Shown in pieces: positions 22,964 to 33,304 of a DNA stretch of 64,000 nucleotides. The DNA is from Leptodontidium sp. MPI-SDFR-AT-0119. Lineage: Eukaryota; Ascomycota; Leotiomycetes; Helotiales; Leptodontidiaceae. The position numbers and the translations under genes were made by a program. The notes under the pieces were generated by a model, which did no database searches, was not told where the DNA came from, and saw only the letters and a list, made by a program, of their open reading frames with translations. The stretch is taken from the NCBI GenBank assembly GCA_020726505.1, contig JAHLEZ010000011.1, forward strand, positions 62,001 to 126,000. Reading direction: 5' to 3'. The first letter of the stretch is position 1; each line of letters opens with the position of its first letter.

Positions 22964-23919
22964 GGATAAATAGTGGTCACATTATTAGCCACGATACCGT
23001 GGAAGCCATGTTCATCCGCCGCGCTGGCTACGAGTGTCAGCTACTACCGATCGTCACCGAAAGTTACGAAACATTTCCGCCGACTTTGATCGATTCCATG
23101 AACAGGCATAAGCGATAGTTCCAGGGAGACATGCAACACGTTTTCCTGCTTAAGGAGCCAGGCCTCAAGCTCATTAGTGGCTTCCAGGTGTGTCGGATTC
23201 TTTTCGATTCCCTGAGCCCGATAGCTTGGTTTGTGATGACTTTGGCTTTTATCATCAAATTGCGACTGGAAAAATCCCACGTCACCGAATTCGATGTCAG
23301 CATATCCCTGCAATGGTTTATTATTATCATCGGCACACTCTTCCCTAGAATTGTCGCTGTCCTCGCTATTGCGGCGACTTCCTCCGAACTCAAGCGCTAT
23401 GGTGGCATCTCCTACTTTGCCATCTCCCTCCTGCTAGAACATCTCTTCATGACAATCGTCTCAATGGCGTATACTGTCACCATGGCAGTGTTTTTCTGCG
23501 GCTTGCTTTGTGGTAAATCCATCACCTGGGACACCCAGAATCGCGATCGACTGGGCCTCAGCTGGCGCCATACATATCGAGTCTTCTGGGTGGAAACCCT
23601 AGCCGGCTTCGGGATTATCTGCCTAACGATTACCCAATATACATCGCTTAGGCTTCTGGCCCTGGCCATCAGCCTCCTTCGTAGCTACCAGTGTACTATT
23701 CATGACACAGTCGCTACTGCGTCTGGCATTCCCTCAATAAGATACTCGTGTGTCATGTGGCAGTCACGAGAAGCCTTCGAGCAGGGATCAGGATCCGTCC
23801 CTCATGAACCTCGTCCAGACCAGGGCTTCGTCCTCTCAACTTCCCATGTGCACCAAACACCATCGCCGTATCCATCCCAACAACTCTCTTTTCACTCTCC
23901 TCTGTTGGTTTGTGGATGA
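22964..23919 (+). pseudogene. OpgH/MdoH-like GT2 glycosyltransferase, 5'-truncated
   Basis: The frame reads SGHIISHDTVEAMFIRRAGYE, then SYETFPPTLIDSMNRHKR, a TAG at 23116-23118, and FQGDMQHVFLLKEPGLKLISGFQ. A multi-helix membrane region and WDTQNRDRLGLSWRHTYRVFW follow. This is the order seen in the C-terminal half of membrane glucosyltransferases of the bacterial OpgH (MdoH) type, which make osmoregulated beta-glucans from UDP-glucose. The TAG falls where the RxxRW catalytic motif expects its Trp, and the whole N-terminal catalytic half, including the DxD region, is missing upstream of the 64-bp repeat. It can hardly be active. Bacterial-like glucosyltransferases of this kind in fungi suggest ancient transfer, but that is inference. 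Confidence 0.6.
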
Positions 23920-23926
23920 ATTTCGC

Positions 23927-25689
23927 ATGATGACCATCCCGAAGGTCAGGATTCGGGCCAAGAAACCAAAGACAAAATCAGGCTGCAAAACATGTCGGTG
24001 AGTAACTAGAGCTGATGCAACCATAGAGCTTTTCAAACTCGTTACATAACTTATACTCATTGATTTAGGATTCGGCGCATCAAATGTGACGAAGACAAGC
24101 CGTCATGTCGCCGCTGCAGTTCTACGGGGAGACATTGCGATGGATATGAAGCACCTGCTCCTGTTCGTGATTCATCCCAAACATTCGCTCGGGAGACAAT
24201 GCTACATTTCAACGACAATGCATGTTCTTTGATTCACACACCAACAACAGCCCTCAATCTCACCGTCGATGAAGCGAGTGGTTTTGCTTTCTTCCTCGCA
24301 AAAACCGTCGTTGAGATTCAGGGCGTATTCCGATCAAGTCTCTGGGAGCAATTGGTTCTCCAGATAAGCCAGCAAGAGCCAGCAATTTTGCATGCAGCAA
24401 TTGCAGTTGGAATCGTGCATCGCGATCAAAGCGATACGCAAGCTGCACGACGGAGCGCATTTTACCATGGATTGGATAAGAGGCAATCGGCTGGGCTGAA
24501 GCAGTATGTCAAAGCCATCGGGTTTCTCCGGACGATGATCGACGGGGTTCACGAAGTAGGAGATGAGAGAGCAAACGATATCGCAATGATGTGCTGCTTA
24601 CTTTTTGTTTGCCTTGAGCTGCTCTGGGGCAAGCAAATGAGTGCTTTAAATCACTTAGGAACAGGGCTCAAGATTTTAACCTCTCGAGGGCCTTCAACTC
24701 TGGGGAAGAGGAGCACTCTGATGTTAAAGCCCAAATCAGAGGACTTGGTGGATCAGCTATCGGGTGCATTTGCCAGATTGGACTTCGAATCTACCATGTT
24801 TGGCCAACGAAGCCCACATCTACATGTCATGCCATCGGGACCAGCGAATCAACACTTGTATGTCCCATCCTCCTTCGAAACTATATTCGAAGCAAGGAGA
24901 TATATGGATATACTCTCCAGCGCGATGCTTCGGTTTCGAGGCCAGCTTCTCGAAATCGTTTCTCAATCAGCCCCAGAAGCTCCCCTCGATCCATTGTTTC
25001 GATATCTATGGGATCATGCATCAATCAGATCGATTGATCTTGCAGATTATCCCTCACTATTTTCTGAATTGGGGATATTACGAGACAACTTGGCGGTGTG
25101 GTCTTCCGCGCTTGAGGCCTTCAAGGTTACACGTGGAACACGACGAGGGGAACTGCCCTCACTGATACTACTTGAGCTGCAACATTTCTATGCACATTTC
25201 TTACTTTCGACTTGCCAAACAACGAAAGAAATGATATGCGACAATTTCAACGATCTGTTTGACAAAGTCATACAGCTTGCTCGACAATATCTCGAACTCC
25301 AGTCCGCTGAAGGCAACAACATTCCAGTCTTCGCACTGGACTCAGGTATCATACCTTCCCTCTATCTAACGGCATACAAATGTCGATGTCCTCGTATCAG
25401 ACGAGAAGCTATTTCGTTGATGGCTCAGGCTCCGTGCCAAGAAGGCATGTGGGATGGGAAAGTTGTTGCTAAGTTCATGACCCAAGTTACAGAGTTGGAA
25501 GAGGGCAGGACAAACACATTCGTACTGAAATCCAGCGATATAATGGAAGAGGCACGATGTTCCGATGCTCTGGTACTCTTCCATTCCGAAAGAGTGGGAT
25601 GGGGAAGGCTGTTGTGTGCCAGGTACTGCCATGAAAGCGATGGGCGACTTGTCATGTGGGAGAAGCAGTTTCAGCTGCTTGCTGAATGA
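23927..25689 (+). CDS. Zn2Cys6 transcription factor
   Basis: Exons 23927-23997 and 24069-25689 (71-nt intron inside the zinc cluster, a frequent position) give 563 aa. The cluster C-x2-C-x6-C-x5-C-x2-C-x6-C is complete (CKTCR, IKCDEDKPSCRRC, HCDGY), preceded by a Lys/Arg-rich nuclear-targeting stretch. The rest is a helical fungal TF region (FFLAKTVVEIQGVFRSSLWEQ, LHAAIAVGIVHR, KQMSALNHLGTGLKIL) that usually mediates regulation or dimerisation. The start begins immediately after the decayed glycosyltransferase frame, so its promoter probably lies inside that pseudogene. The target is unknown. Confidence 0.92.
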
Positions 25690-26217
25690 AGGCCGATATG
25701 CATGGGACTTTTCCAACAAGAATATAATTCTGTCTCATGCCATGTTCTTGTTCCCGGACTGAGAGGGGGCAATGCCCAGGGTATCGACCTGCTCAGCCCG
25801 ACTCCTCGTTTAGTCGTGGCTGCACATCTCATTGGTCTGCTCGTTCGGGCATTCGTACGACAGCGAATCACAATGTGTGATTACTTTAAACACCATGTTC
25901 CAGACAAATGTCCTCCAGGATATCACCATCGCAATTTTCGTCTATATTGAAGCGCTCTTCATTCGCTCGTTCGTTCGGTCAAGATTTAGAAGCTGCCATG
26001 CAATGCTGCACTTCCTCCTCACTAAACGAGGATGCCACAAACAACCGAACTTGACTGAACGAGTTCACGAACTACATAAAGAGCCAGATGAATCCTCCAG
26101 ATGATGAGCATTATCACCAGAATCATCTCTTCGGAGTTCACAGAGCTCAATCGCATTTCACATCTTCTGTGAAATATATCTACTATCTACAGCTCCCTCA
26201 TTCCCCGATACACCAAG
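25690..26217. other. Intergenic, no gene recognised
   Basis: No supported coding sequence. Confidence 0.5.
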
Positions 26218-26763
26218 ATGGTTCTTCCAGTCCAAGTTCTCCACGTCTACTACAAAGGCCATACCCTCTCAGTCCTCGACTCGGACGATAAGACATGCAT
26301 TTACATTGTCAAATGTCTGCCCCTAGCCTTCGAGATCTTCACCTCCACTCCCACCACTCAATCCTCAATCGCATCATCATCTTTCTCCATCCTCACCACA
26401 AACGTCAAACTCCTTCTCCACAGTCGAGCAATCCTCCTCTACCGCGAGAAGACATTCACACGATCCTACACCTACACGTCTCCCGGTGCTTCGAGCAACG
26501 AGTATGAGAACGAAAAGGCCGTTGGGCAGAAGATGCATTGGGAGGCAGAGGATATCATGTCTGGGGACTTCAAGCTGGTGAGCGATATGGGACAGGTTGT
26601 CGCTTGGTTCCGGAATAAAGTTTTCTCTACGACTGAGCTGGGGAGGTTTGAGATCATGGCGGGTATGGATGGACGGGAGGTCGAGGTTCTGCTTACGGGT
26701 CTGGCGATGCTGGCGATGGTGCAGAGTGGGAAGTTTGGGTTGATGGTTATTGCTGGGAGTTAA
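26218..26763 (+). CDS. Tubby C-terminal/LURP-one-like small protein
   Basis: Intronless, 181 aa. The alternating beta-strand pattern and the C-terminal block HWEAEDIMSGDFKLVSDMGQ, VVAWFRNKVFSTTELGRFEIM, then VEVLLTGLAMLAMVQSG, resemble fungal relatives of the LURP-one/tubby-like barrel fold. Such proteins bind membranes or lipids in plants, but fungal members are uncharacterised. There is no signal peptide and it is probably cytosolic. Its start is the first ATG and is consistent with the hydrophobic strand PVQVLHVYY. Confidence 0.82.
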   Translation: MVLPVQVLHVYYKGHTLSVLDSDDKTCIYIVKCLPLAFEIFTSTPTTQSSIASSSFSILTTNVKLLLHSRAILLYREKTFTRSYTYTSPGASSNEYENEKAVGQKMHWEAEDIMSGDFKLVSDMGQVVAWFRNKVFSTTELGRFEIMAGMDGREVEVLLTGLAMLAMVQSGKFGLMVIAGS

Positions 26764-27387
26764 TGTGTTGGCTTGGAGATTATGATGGTTTCGAGGGATG
26801 TGGAATCGAGGAATCTGATTAGGATCTAAATTTGGGTTTCGTTAGTTTAATCGCAGTCAATCTATTGTGCCATTGCCCGCTAGTAGAAACTATGAATCAC
26901 TAGATTTTATTTTCACTTGGGTTGCTTCTGTAAATTTTCTACACGGTGTTCATGATTGCGTATTGCGGAATTGTTTGCTCTCCTGTCACTTCGAGGCGTC
27001 TAGAGGGCGCGGTGCCTGAAAATTTCAAAATGGTTCATGAGACGACGGGTGAGAAACCAATAAAGTGGAGAAAATATATCATATTGGAAGTGATTTCGAT
27101 TTAAGTAGAACTTAGACTATTAAGATGTAGTGTTATGTGTGCGCTAGGTCAAGTCTAGTATTGTAGTTATCTCCATTTAGTCGCTCACTTCGGAATCGAC
27201 GTTGCCCATTTATCATCCCTTCTAAATTTCCACCACACTCGAAGCTATCCATTCTATTACGCACACAGTTAATCGCAATATCCCACTAATCAATTTAACT
27301 GGTAGATACGGAATTCGACTCTTGTGTCATAGCACATGTACAACCTCACATAATCTTTCAGTCGCACACTCATCTCCACCTCAAAGC
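26764..27387. other. Intergenic, no gene recognised
   Basis: AT-rich 3' flank running into the hAT element. Nothing coding is supported. Confidence 0.5.
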
Positions 27388-28077
27388 TAACTTTTCAGAG
27401 TGGCCAAAAAGTCAGCCGGCTTTTAAGTCATTCAGTCAGTTGAGTAAAAATCGTCAGCCAATCAGCTCGAATATATCTGTAAGCCAATCAGCCGTAAGAG
27501 GGCCAGCTTATAAGCTGGCTGATAAGCTAAACATAATTTTTATAAGTGATTTTGGAGTGAGGTGGTAAGAAGTTAGTATGATGGTTTAATGCCTCGCTTG
27601 AGGTAATAAATGCCCCGGAGCGGAAAAAACCACCCACGATGGGCCAAAATTAGGCGGTGAAGGCCGGCAGGATATTTCAGGAACGTCCCGGACTTATCAC
27701 TCACACATACTAACTCTCTAATTCCATCAATATCATCACCAAAATCATGTCTCGCTCAACTACGTCTTTTGATATCGAAGATATATCGTCTGAGGCTTTT
27801 GGAGCACCATCTGCGAGCACGGTAATTGCTCTATGGCAAGGCGAATGCTTGAAGAATTGGCAGAGAAGAGGTCTAGTAGAGTTGATGGTTGCTTTTAATG
27901 CGGTACACCTTGGGAGAGATTTTTAATATACGTCTATTTTTGGAATCAGCTTTTAAGCAGCTGATCAGCTCTTCAGTTCAGTCCATTCAGCTGTGAGGCT
28001 ACATACAAGTCAGTCAGTTGAGAAAGTAGCTCAGCTGATGGCTGACTGATTGGCTTAATGGCCACTCTGTAACTTTT
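27388..28077. mobile_element. hAT-type element, 674 bp, probably deletion derivative
   Basis: The element occupies 27396-28069. Ends are CAGAGTGGCCA and its complement TGGCCACTCTG (11 bp). The identical 8-bp sequence TAACTTTT flanks it at 27388-27395 and 28070-28077. Subterminal blocks such as CAGTCAGTTGAG and TCAGCCAATCAG recur near both ends. It contains a complete small frame at 27747-27926. The arrangement fits an internally deleted hAT transposon, mobilised in trans. Confidence 0.93.
27747..27926 (+). CDS. 59-aa frame inside the hAT element
   Basis: Begins MSRSTTSFDIEDISSEAF and ends LMVAFNAVHLGRDF, followed by TAA. It is preceded by about 45 bp of leader-like sequence. It may be the residual N-terminus of the parental transposase, kept when the rest was deleted, or a passenger frame. 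No zinc-finger or catalytic motif is visible. Confidence 0.4.
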   Translation: MSRSTTSFDIEDISSEAFGAPSASTVIALWQGECLKNWQRRGLVELMVAFNAVHLGRDF

Positions 28078-28108
28078 CATCTCAAGAGTTTAACAATCAC
28101 ATTGCAAA

Positions 28109-28687
28109 ATGTTAGCCTGCGCAAATTCACCCTACTCGTTTCTCAAACGGCACATCTCATGCATGAGATCACCAATGCATGCTCCATTGGCGAAGGAAGC
28201 CAGGGCTCAGTCAGCACCAGCATATACAGCCTCAGCGTCGTCAAATCAAGCCATACCACAAGAACTATTCCGAAGGCTACAACAATCACCACCTACACAA
28301 CCTCCACAACCTCCACAGCCAATCCCATCACAATCACCAACACGGATCGTTGCCTCCAGCACGCCACAATGGACATGGACAAACGCACACTGCAAAGCCT
28401 GGCTGTACGAGGTCTGCATCACGCTGCTGAATTATAGCGTAGAGAGGGCGCAGGCGCTGTGTTGGAAGTTCCTGGGGTTCGGACCGACTTTGTATGCAAT
28501 GGATAGATCGGAGTGGGAAGCGCTGCTGGGTCGCTATGATGGGATGGGTGTGTATAGTCTATTGTTAGGTGTGAGACATCAGGCGGGTGCTGTACCTGAT
28601 GATGTGGTGAGGGCCAGTCGGGATGGGCACGCGAATGGAAAGGAGGAGAAGAGCGCGAAGAGGATGTCTTGGAGGAGGAAACATTGA
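28109..28687 (+). CDS. Small fungal protein with a SAM/pointed-like helical region
   Basis: Intronless, 192 aa. A proline/glutamine-rich linker (QQSPPTQPPQPPQPIPSQSP) precedes a compact segment WTNAHCKAWLYEVCITLL ... CWKFLGFGPTLYAMDRSEWEALLGRYDGMGVYSLL. The spacing of Trp, Cys, GFGPTLY and LLG..DG..VYSLL resembles SAM/pointed helical bundles, but this is a tentative fold reading. The C-terminus is basic (KRMSWRRKH). The ATG is only 31 bp past the right target duplication of the hAT element, so that insertion forms the proximal promoter or 5' leader. Confidence 0.7.
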   Translation: MLACANSPYSFLKRHISCMRSPMHAPLAKEARAQSAPAYTASASSNQAIPQELFRRLQQSPPTQPPQPPQPIPSQSPTRIVASSTPQWTWTNAHCKAWLYEVCITLLNYSVERAQALCWKFLGFGPTLYAMDRSEWEALLGRYDGMGVYSLLLGVRHQAGAVPDDVVRASRDGHANGKEEKSAKRMSWRRKH

Positions 28688-29140
28688 ATTGTGTTATTGA
28701 TTTCTCCTGTCGAAATTCCTGAGTGTGCGCTGTGAAAATAATGTTGTGAAATAAGCGAGATGGTCTAGTACGGATAGCAGCAAAATTCTCGGGATTTCGG
28801 CCGATCAGTCTTCTCTATGCACGACACAATTGAAGAACTACATGGCAAGTATCTATAGAATCTTGCTCGACGCCTTGGCATGTTTTGCGTCTCTGCAATT
28901 TCTTGTCACCGTATCCAGTGAGCCTTCAAATCTCTGTCGTCATCTACATGAGGTAGACTCGAAAGTAGCATGTGTATCTTAACACTAGCTCCAAACTAAC
29001 CTCGCTGAACCAAAATTAAAATGGCTTGCAACATTTAAAACTTATTGGATTACCTCCTCAACCTAGTGAATGACGACGCTAAAAGCCACCGCATAAAAAC
29101 GAAAGCCGAAGAGCAGCGGTATATTGAAGAGCCATCAATA
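28688..29140. other. Intergenic, no gene recognised
   Basis: 3' flank of the small gene. No supported coding sequence. Confidence 0.5.
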
Positions 29141-29524
29141 TGGGTCATTTCGATCCTTGTGACATCGTTTTATGCCTTGTTGGTTTCGCGACTGGTGTGT
29201 CGTGCATTTTAACGAGCTATGGTACTCTATTTAGGGTTGCACGTCATGGCATTCTCCATGCATGATCTCGCTGAATCACGTAACTGACTCAGATTTAGGA
29301 CATCAAGATACCAGAGCACAACATGTAAAGACTGAAGATCGCGAAGCGGAAGGGAAAGAGAGATGGAAGACGAAAATAGGGAATATGTTTTGCGAGATCG
29401 TACTCTGCTTTGCGATCTTATTGGTGGGATATGGATTGCATGCTCGAAGTCCATGGGGTGGCGAGAGGGGTTTTGGACCAAGTTGTTTGGAGTGGATTTG
29501 TCATTGACTTGGGCTTTGTGGTGA
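29141..29524 (+). CDS. Possible small membrane-type gene, structure unresolved
   Basis: The ATG at 29141 opens MGHFDPCDIVLCLVGFATG followed by a hydrophobic, then basic stretch (41 codons). A second open piece at 29363-29524 reads MEDENREYVLRDRTLLCDLI ... WIACSKSMGWREGFWTKL and stops. Both look protein-like and could be exons of one gene around the acceptor at about 29300, but I could not join them in frame with confidence. The family is unknown. Confidence 0.25.
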
Positions 29525-30665
29525 AGACAATCTGGAATTCTCATGGGGAGCGACGAACGAGAGAGAATAGTCTCCAGGTGATGAAATCCGAACGGGAGTT
29601 AAGAGAGCTCAGAACAGGGAAGATGAAGAACGTTGATGAAGTGATAGAGACGATTGTGTGTGACAGGGATGTGCAATGATTGGTTACAAAGGGGCGAGTG
29701 AGTTGAAACACAGTTGACTTGTATCAAAGCACGGAAGTAGAGAGTTGCTTTGAAATACCAAATTCGCGAATCCATGCGTTCGTCATCGTTTTCCTTCCGC
29801 GGCATGCAAGCAGCTCGGCTACTTCGTGGCTCACTAAACACAGTCAGCACCCAATCATCACTACTCACCACCTCGATCCATTTTCAGCCTCTTCTTCAAA
29901 CTCGGAGCTTGACCCACTCAATAAATTGCTGTGGAGTGTTGGGCCGCAATAGATGGGGGACAACGGGATTCGATCCTCAACTGAGAACTATTCCTGAACA
30001 AGGGTCGCGTGCGGAATTGCTGCGGAACCGAGCGTAAATCGATGATCAGTAATCTCAAGATGAGTTATCACGGATGCGGCTTGGAGGCGTCTTGGTCAAG
30101 ATGCCGTGATTGGCGAGGAGGACGACTCTTGGATAATATGTTGCTTGGTGGCTTCGAGCTTGGAAGGAGGTGCGGGGCAAATTCGAAGCCAGTGTTATTC
30201 CAGTGCTATTCCCTATTCCCTGCGAAGTCAATCTCGCAGGAGTCTTGAATCTGTCCTGCCAAACTTTCTTTGTTGAAATACTACAATCTACCTGCTTGAT
30301 GAACTTCTGTTCTCGTTTGTAGGTATCATCATAATATTTGTCCCTGCATTGGTAACAGATACACTTCGGCCGTAAACTCGCTGCAGCTCGCAACAGTAAC
30401 TCGATCCTATCGAAACCCTGCATACCGCATCAACGGCACTCGGGATATGATTACTATCACATGAGCATTTTGCCCTCTTCACTTCGATGTTTGAGTAATT
30501 CTGCAGATGATTACACAGAAGGCGTGCTCATGTCAACACTTACCCTTGATGACTCAAAGCAATATCTGTAGTCGCAAGGAGGTGGGCCCCAGATTTGAAT
30601 TTTTATGCCGCCTTGACATACTAGCGTTACAAGTTTTGCTCTGCTTCGATTACATATAAGTTGCC
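29525..30665. other. Intergenic, no gene recognised
   Basis: Over 1 kb without a supported gene. The right end is the MFS promoter. Confidence 0.45.
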
Positions 30666-32536
30666 ATGCCCCCCGGAGTCGAAGTTATCAAGAAGCATTA
30701 TCGACGTTTTCTCAAAATGGCAGACTCAACACAATCGTCCTCGACAGCCACTCTCTACACAACTGGACACGATAGAGATAAGGATCTGGAGAAAGAGGAT
30801 AACATTGATCCTGTGAATAGACCAAATGTCGATCTTGAAAAAGGAAAGGAGGAGCAGGCTCCACCCGCCGTCTTGGATTGGGATGGACCTGACGACCCTG
30901 AAAACCCTATGAACTGGCCACAATGGAAGAGAAACTTTCACGTTGTACCACCAGCTGTCATATCATTTGCTGCGTAAGTCTTCCATTGAATCCAATCATC
31001 AAGGGCTCATTTAGATCTAACATTCCACCAGAACTCTTGGTTCCTCAATATATACACCCGCAGTCCCAACCATCATGGAGAAGTGGAATGTCTCTTCAAC
31101 AGTCGCTCTCCTTCCTCTAACAGTATACGTACTCGCGTTAGGATTTGGGCCTATCCTAGCGGCACCTCTCTCCGAAACCTATGGCCGACATATAGTTTAT
31201 TTGTCATCAGCACCTCTCGGAGCACTCTTCACCATGGGCGCGGGTTTCTCGCAGAACATTCAGACATTGTGTATCTTACGCTTTTTCTCTGGATTGGCTT
31301 TCTCTCCCGCCCTGGCGATTGGGGCTGGAAGTATAGCCGATGTGAACAGACCGGAACACAGAGCCATACCATCTGCGTTGTATATCTTGAGTCCTTTCTT
31401 AGGACCAGCTTTAGGGTAGGAGTTCTTTTTCATATGTATCGTTTGCAACATTAGATGCTCCATCACCACTTCACCAACCCTCCATTCTTTATGACAATCA
31501 GTGACTAATTAAACCAAACAGACCCGTGATAGGCGCCTTCGTAACAGTTCGCAAAGGCTGGCGCTGGACACAATGGACATTAATCTTCTTTGCGATCTTC
31601 GCCTTCATCCTCACCACATTTGCCCGCGAAACACACAAAAGCACAATCCTCACCCGCCGCGCAAAGCGCCTCAATCTCCCTCCGCCACCATCGCCATTTC
31701 CTAACCGGTCCTCCAAAATCCGCTTTCTCGTCACCGTGACGCTCATCAGACCTCTCAATATGCTGATCACAGAGCCCATCGTTGCTTTTCTCTCGCTCTA
31801 TGTATCTTTTAACTTCTCGGTACTGTTCGCCTTTTTTGCTGCGTTCCCGTATGTATTTAAGGGCGTATATGGGTTCACGACTGAGCAGGCTGGATTGGTG
31901 TTCTTGGCTATTGGTGTTGGTAGTGTTTTGGCTGTACCGACTGTGATTGCGTGTGATTTTTGGCTGTATCAACCGAAAGTTAGGGAGGCGAAGCAGAATG
32001 GCGGAAATGGAGGTGTGCCTCCGGAGTATAGATTGTATCCTGCGATGATTGGAAGTGTTGGGTTGCCAATTGGTTTGTTTGTAAGTTCCACCCCCTACTT
32101 AGTGTGCTCTTTCTTGCCTTACTTTTGCTTTCCAAAGTTTCGAAAAGATATATGTTTGAAAGAGTGGAACTGATTGGTCTCATAGTGGTTTGCGTGGACG
32201 GCTCGATCTGACGTCTCATGGGCTAGTCCCGTCGTCGCAGCCATCCCCTTCGCATGGGGCAATCTCAGCATTTTTATCGCAGCTGCGACTTACCTCATCG
32301 ACGCCTACCAAGCTCTGAACGGTGCTTCTGCGGTTGCGGCGAATGGACTCTTGCGGTACACACTTGGTGGTGTTTTCCCGCTTTTCACGCTACAGATGTA
32401 CAGGAATCTTGGGATCGATTGGGCGACGAGTTTGTTGGGATTCATCGCGGTGGGGTTGATGCCGGTTCCTTGGGTTCTGTTCAAGTTTGGGAAACAGATT
32501 AGGAAGAGGAGTGCGTATGATATGAGTAGTCTTTGA
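30666..32536 (+). CDS. MFS drug:H+ antiporter-like transporter (DHA1)
   Basis: Exons 30666-30973, 31032-31415, 31522-32080 and 32186-32536 give 533 aa; a start at 30717 (MADSTQSS) is equally possible. After an acidic cytosolic N-terminus comes DWDGPDDPENPMNWPQWKRN, the hallmark lead-in of fungal DHA1 exporters. Then follow SSIYTPAVPTIMEKWNVS, FGPILAAPLSETYGRHIVY (motif A region) and GSIADVNRPEHRAIPSALYILSPFLGPALGP (antiporter motif C region). About 12 helices are present. It exports drugs, polyamines or small metabolites across the plasma membrane. No biosynthetic genes are adjacent, so a broad-substrate exporter is more likely than a pathway-specific one. Confidence 0.93.
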
Positions 32537-33304
32537 AACGGTTGTGAACCGAAGAATGGAGAAGGGTGGGGGTTTTCTTTAGACTGTAAGTAATGTGAAT
32601 TGGATGGTTTAAGAGACATAGAGGAGGGACATGGGGACTTAGAATTGATAGAATGTATATACGCCTCCATAGCTGATAGATGACTATATCGTATATTTGA
32701 AGATATCATGAGCTCGTATCTGAACAAGTTCTTGACTTGTATCTTATACAAACTCGTCGGAACTGACTAAAAGAATGATTGTGTTGGAAGACAATACCGC
32801 GCTGTGTTTACTCTCGGTTCAAAAGGGGGTTTAACCGACTCGTTGTTTTTGAAGCGATAAGGCCTTGGAAAACATGTGAACTCGGTTTGAACGGATGCAC
32901 TCTGAGCGTTTGGCAGCATCCTCTCTTTCAAATTTGTCCTTTTTTGTGGGGGGGGGGGGGGGGGGGGGTTGGAGGTCTGAGATGCCTGCTTCTTCATGGC
33001 CCTTGATTATCTTCTCAACACGGGAAATGTGTCTTGTGATTTATTGGCTTGGTGAAGGTGCGGGGTTCCACTATGTCAGGAGGCGAGCGGCTCGCTAAAG
33101 TCCAGCCCCTGGGCTGGAGAGCGAGAGGCATTTACACAGGGGCTTCCCCACAATAAGCCACCCACTCATGGATGGGGGACATCGAAAGTTTACCGTGATC
33201 CTGGGTTGGCCCCCCGCATCCCTCTGCATCATTCAAATTGCCTCAAGACCACTACACATTGCCATCTTTCCAACGCAAGACTACCCTCCAAATTGTCTGT
33301 CAAC
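32537..33304. other. Intergenic with a 21-G run
   Basis: No gene recognised. Contains an uninterrupted run of 21 G at 32948-32968. The last 200 bases form the promoter of the next regulator. Confidence 0.5.
32948..32968. repeat. Poly-G tract (21 nt)
   Basis: Homopolymer in intergenic DNA; length may be unreliable in assembly. Confidence 0.8.
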
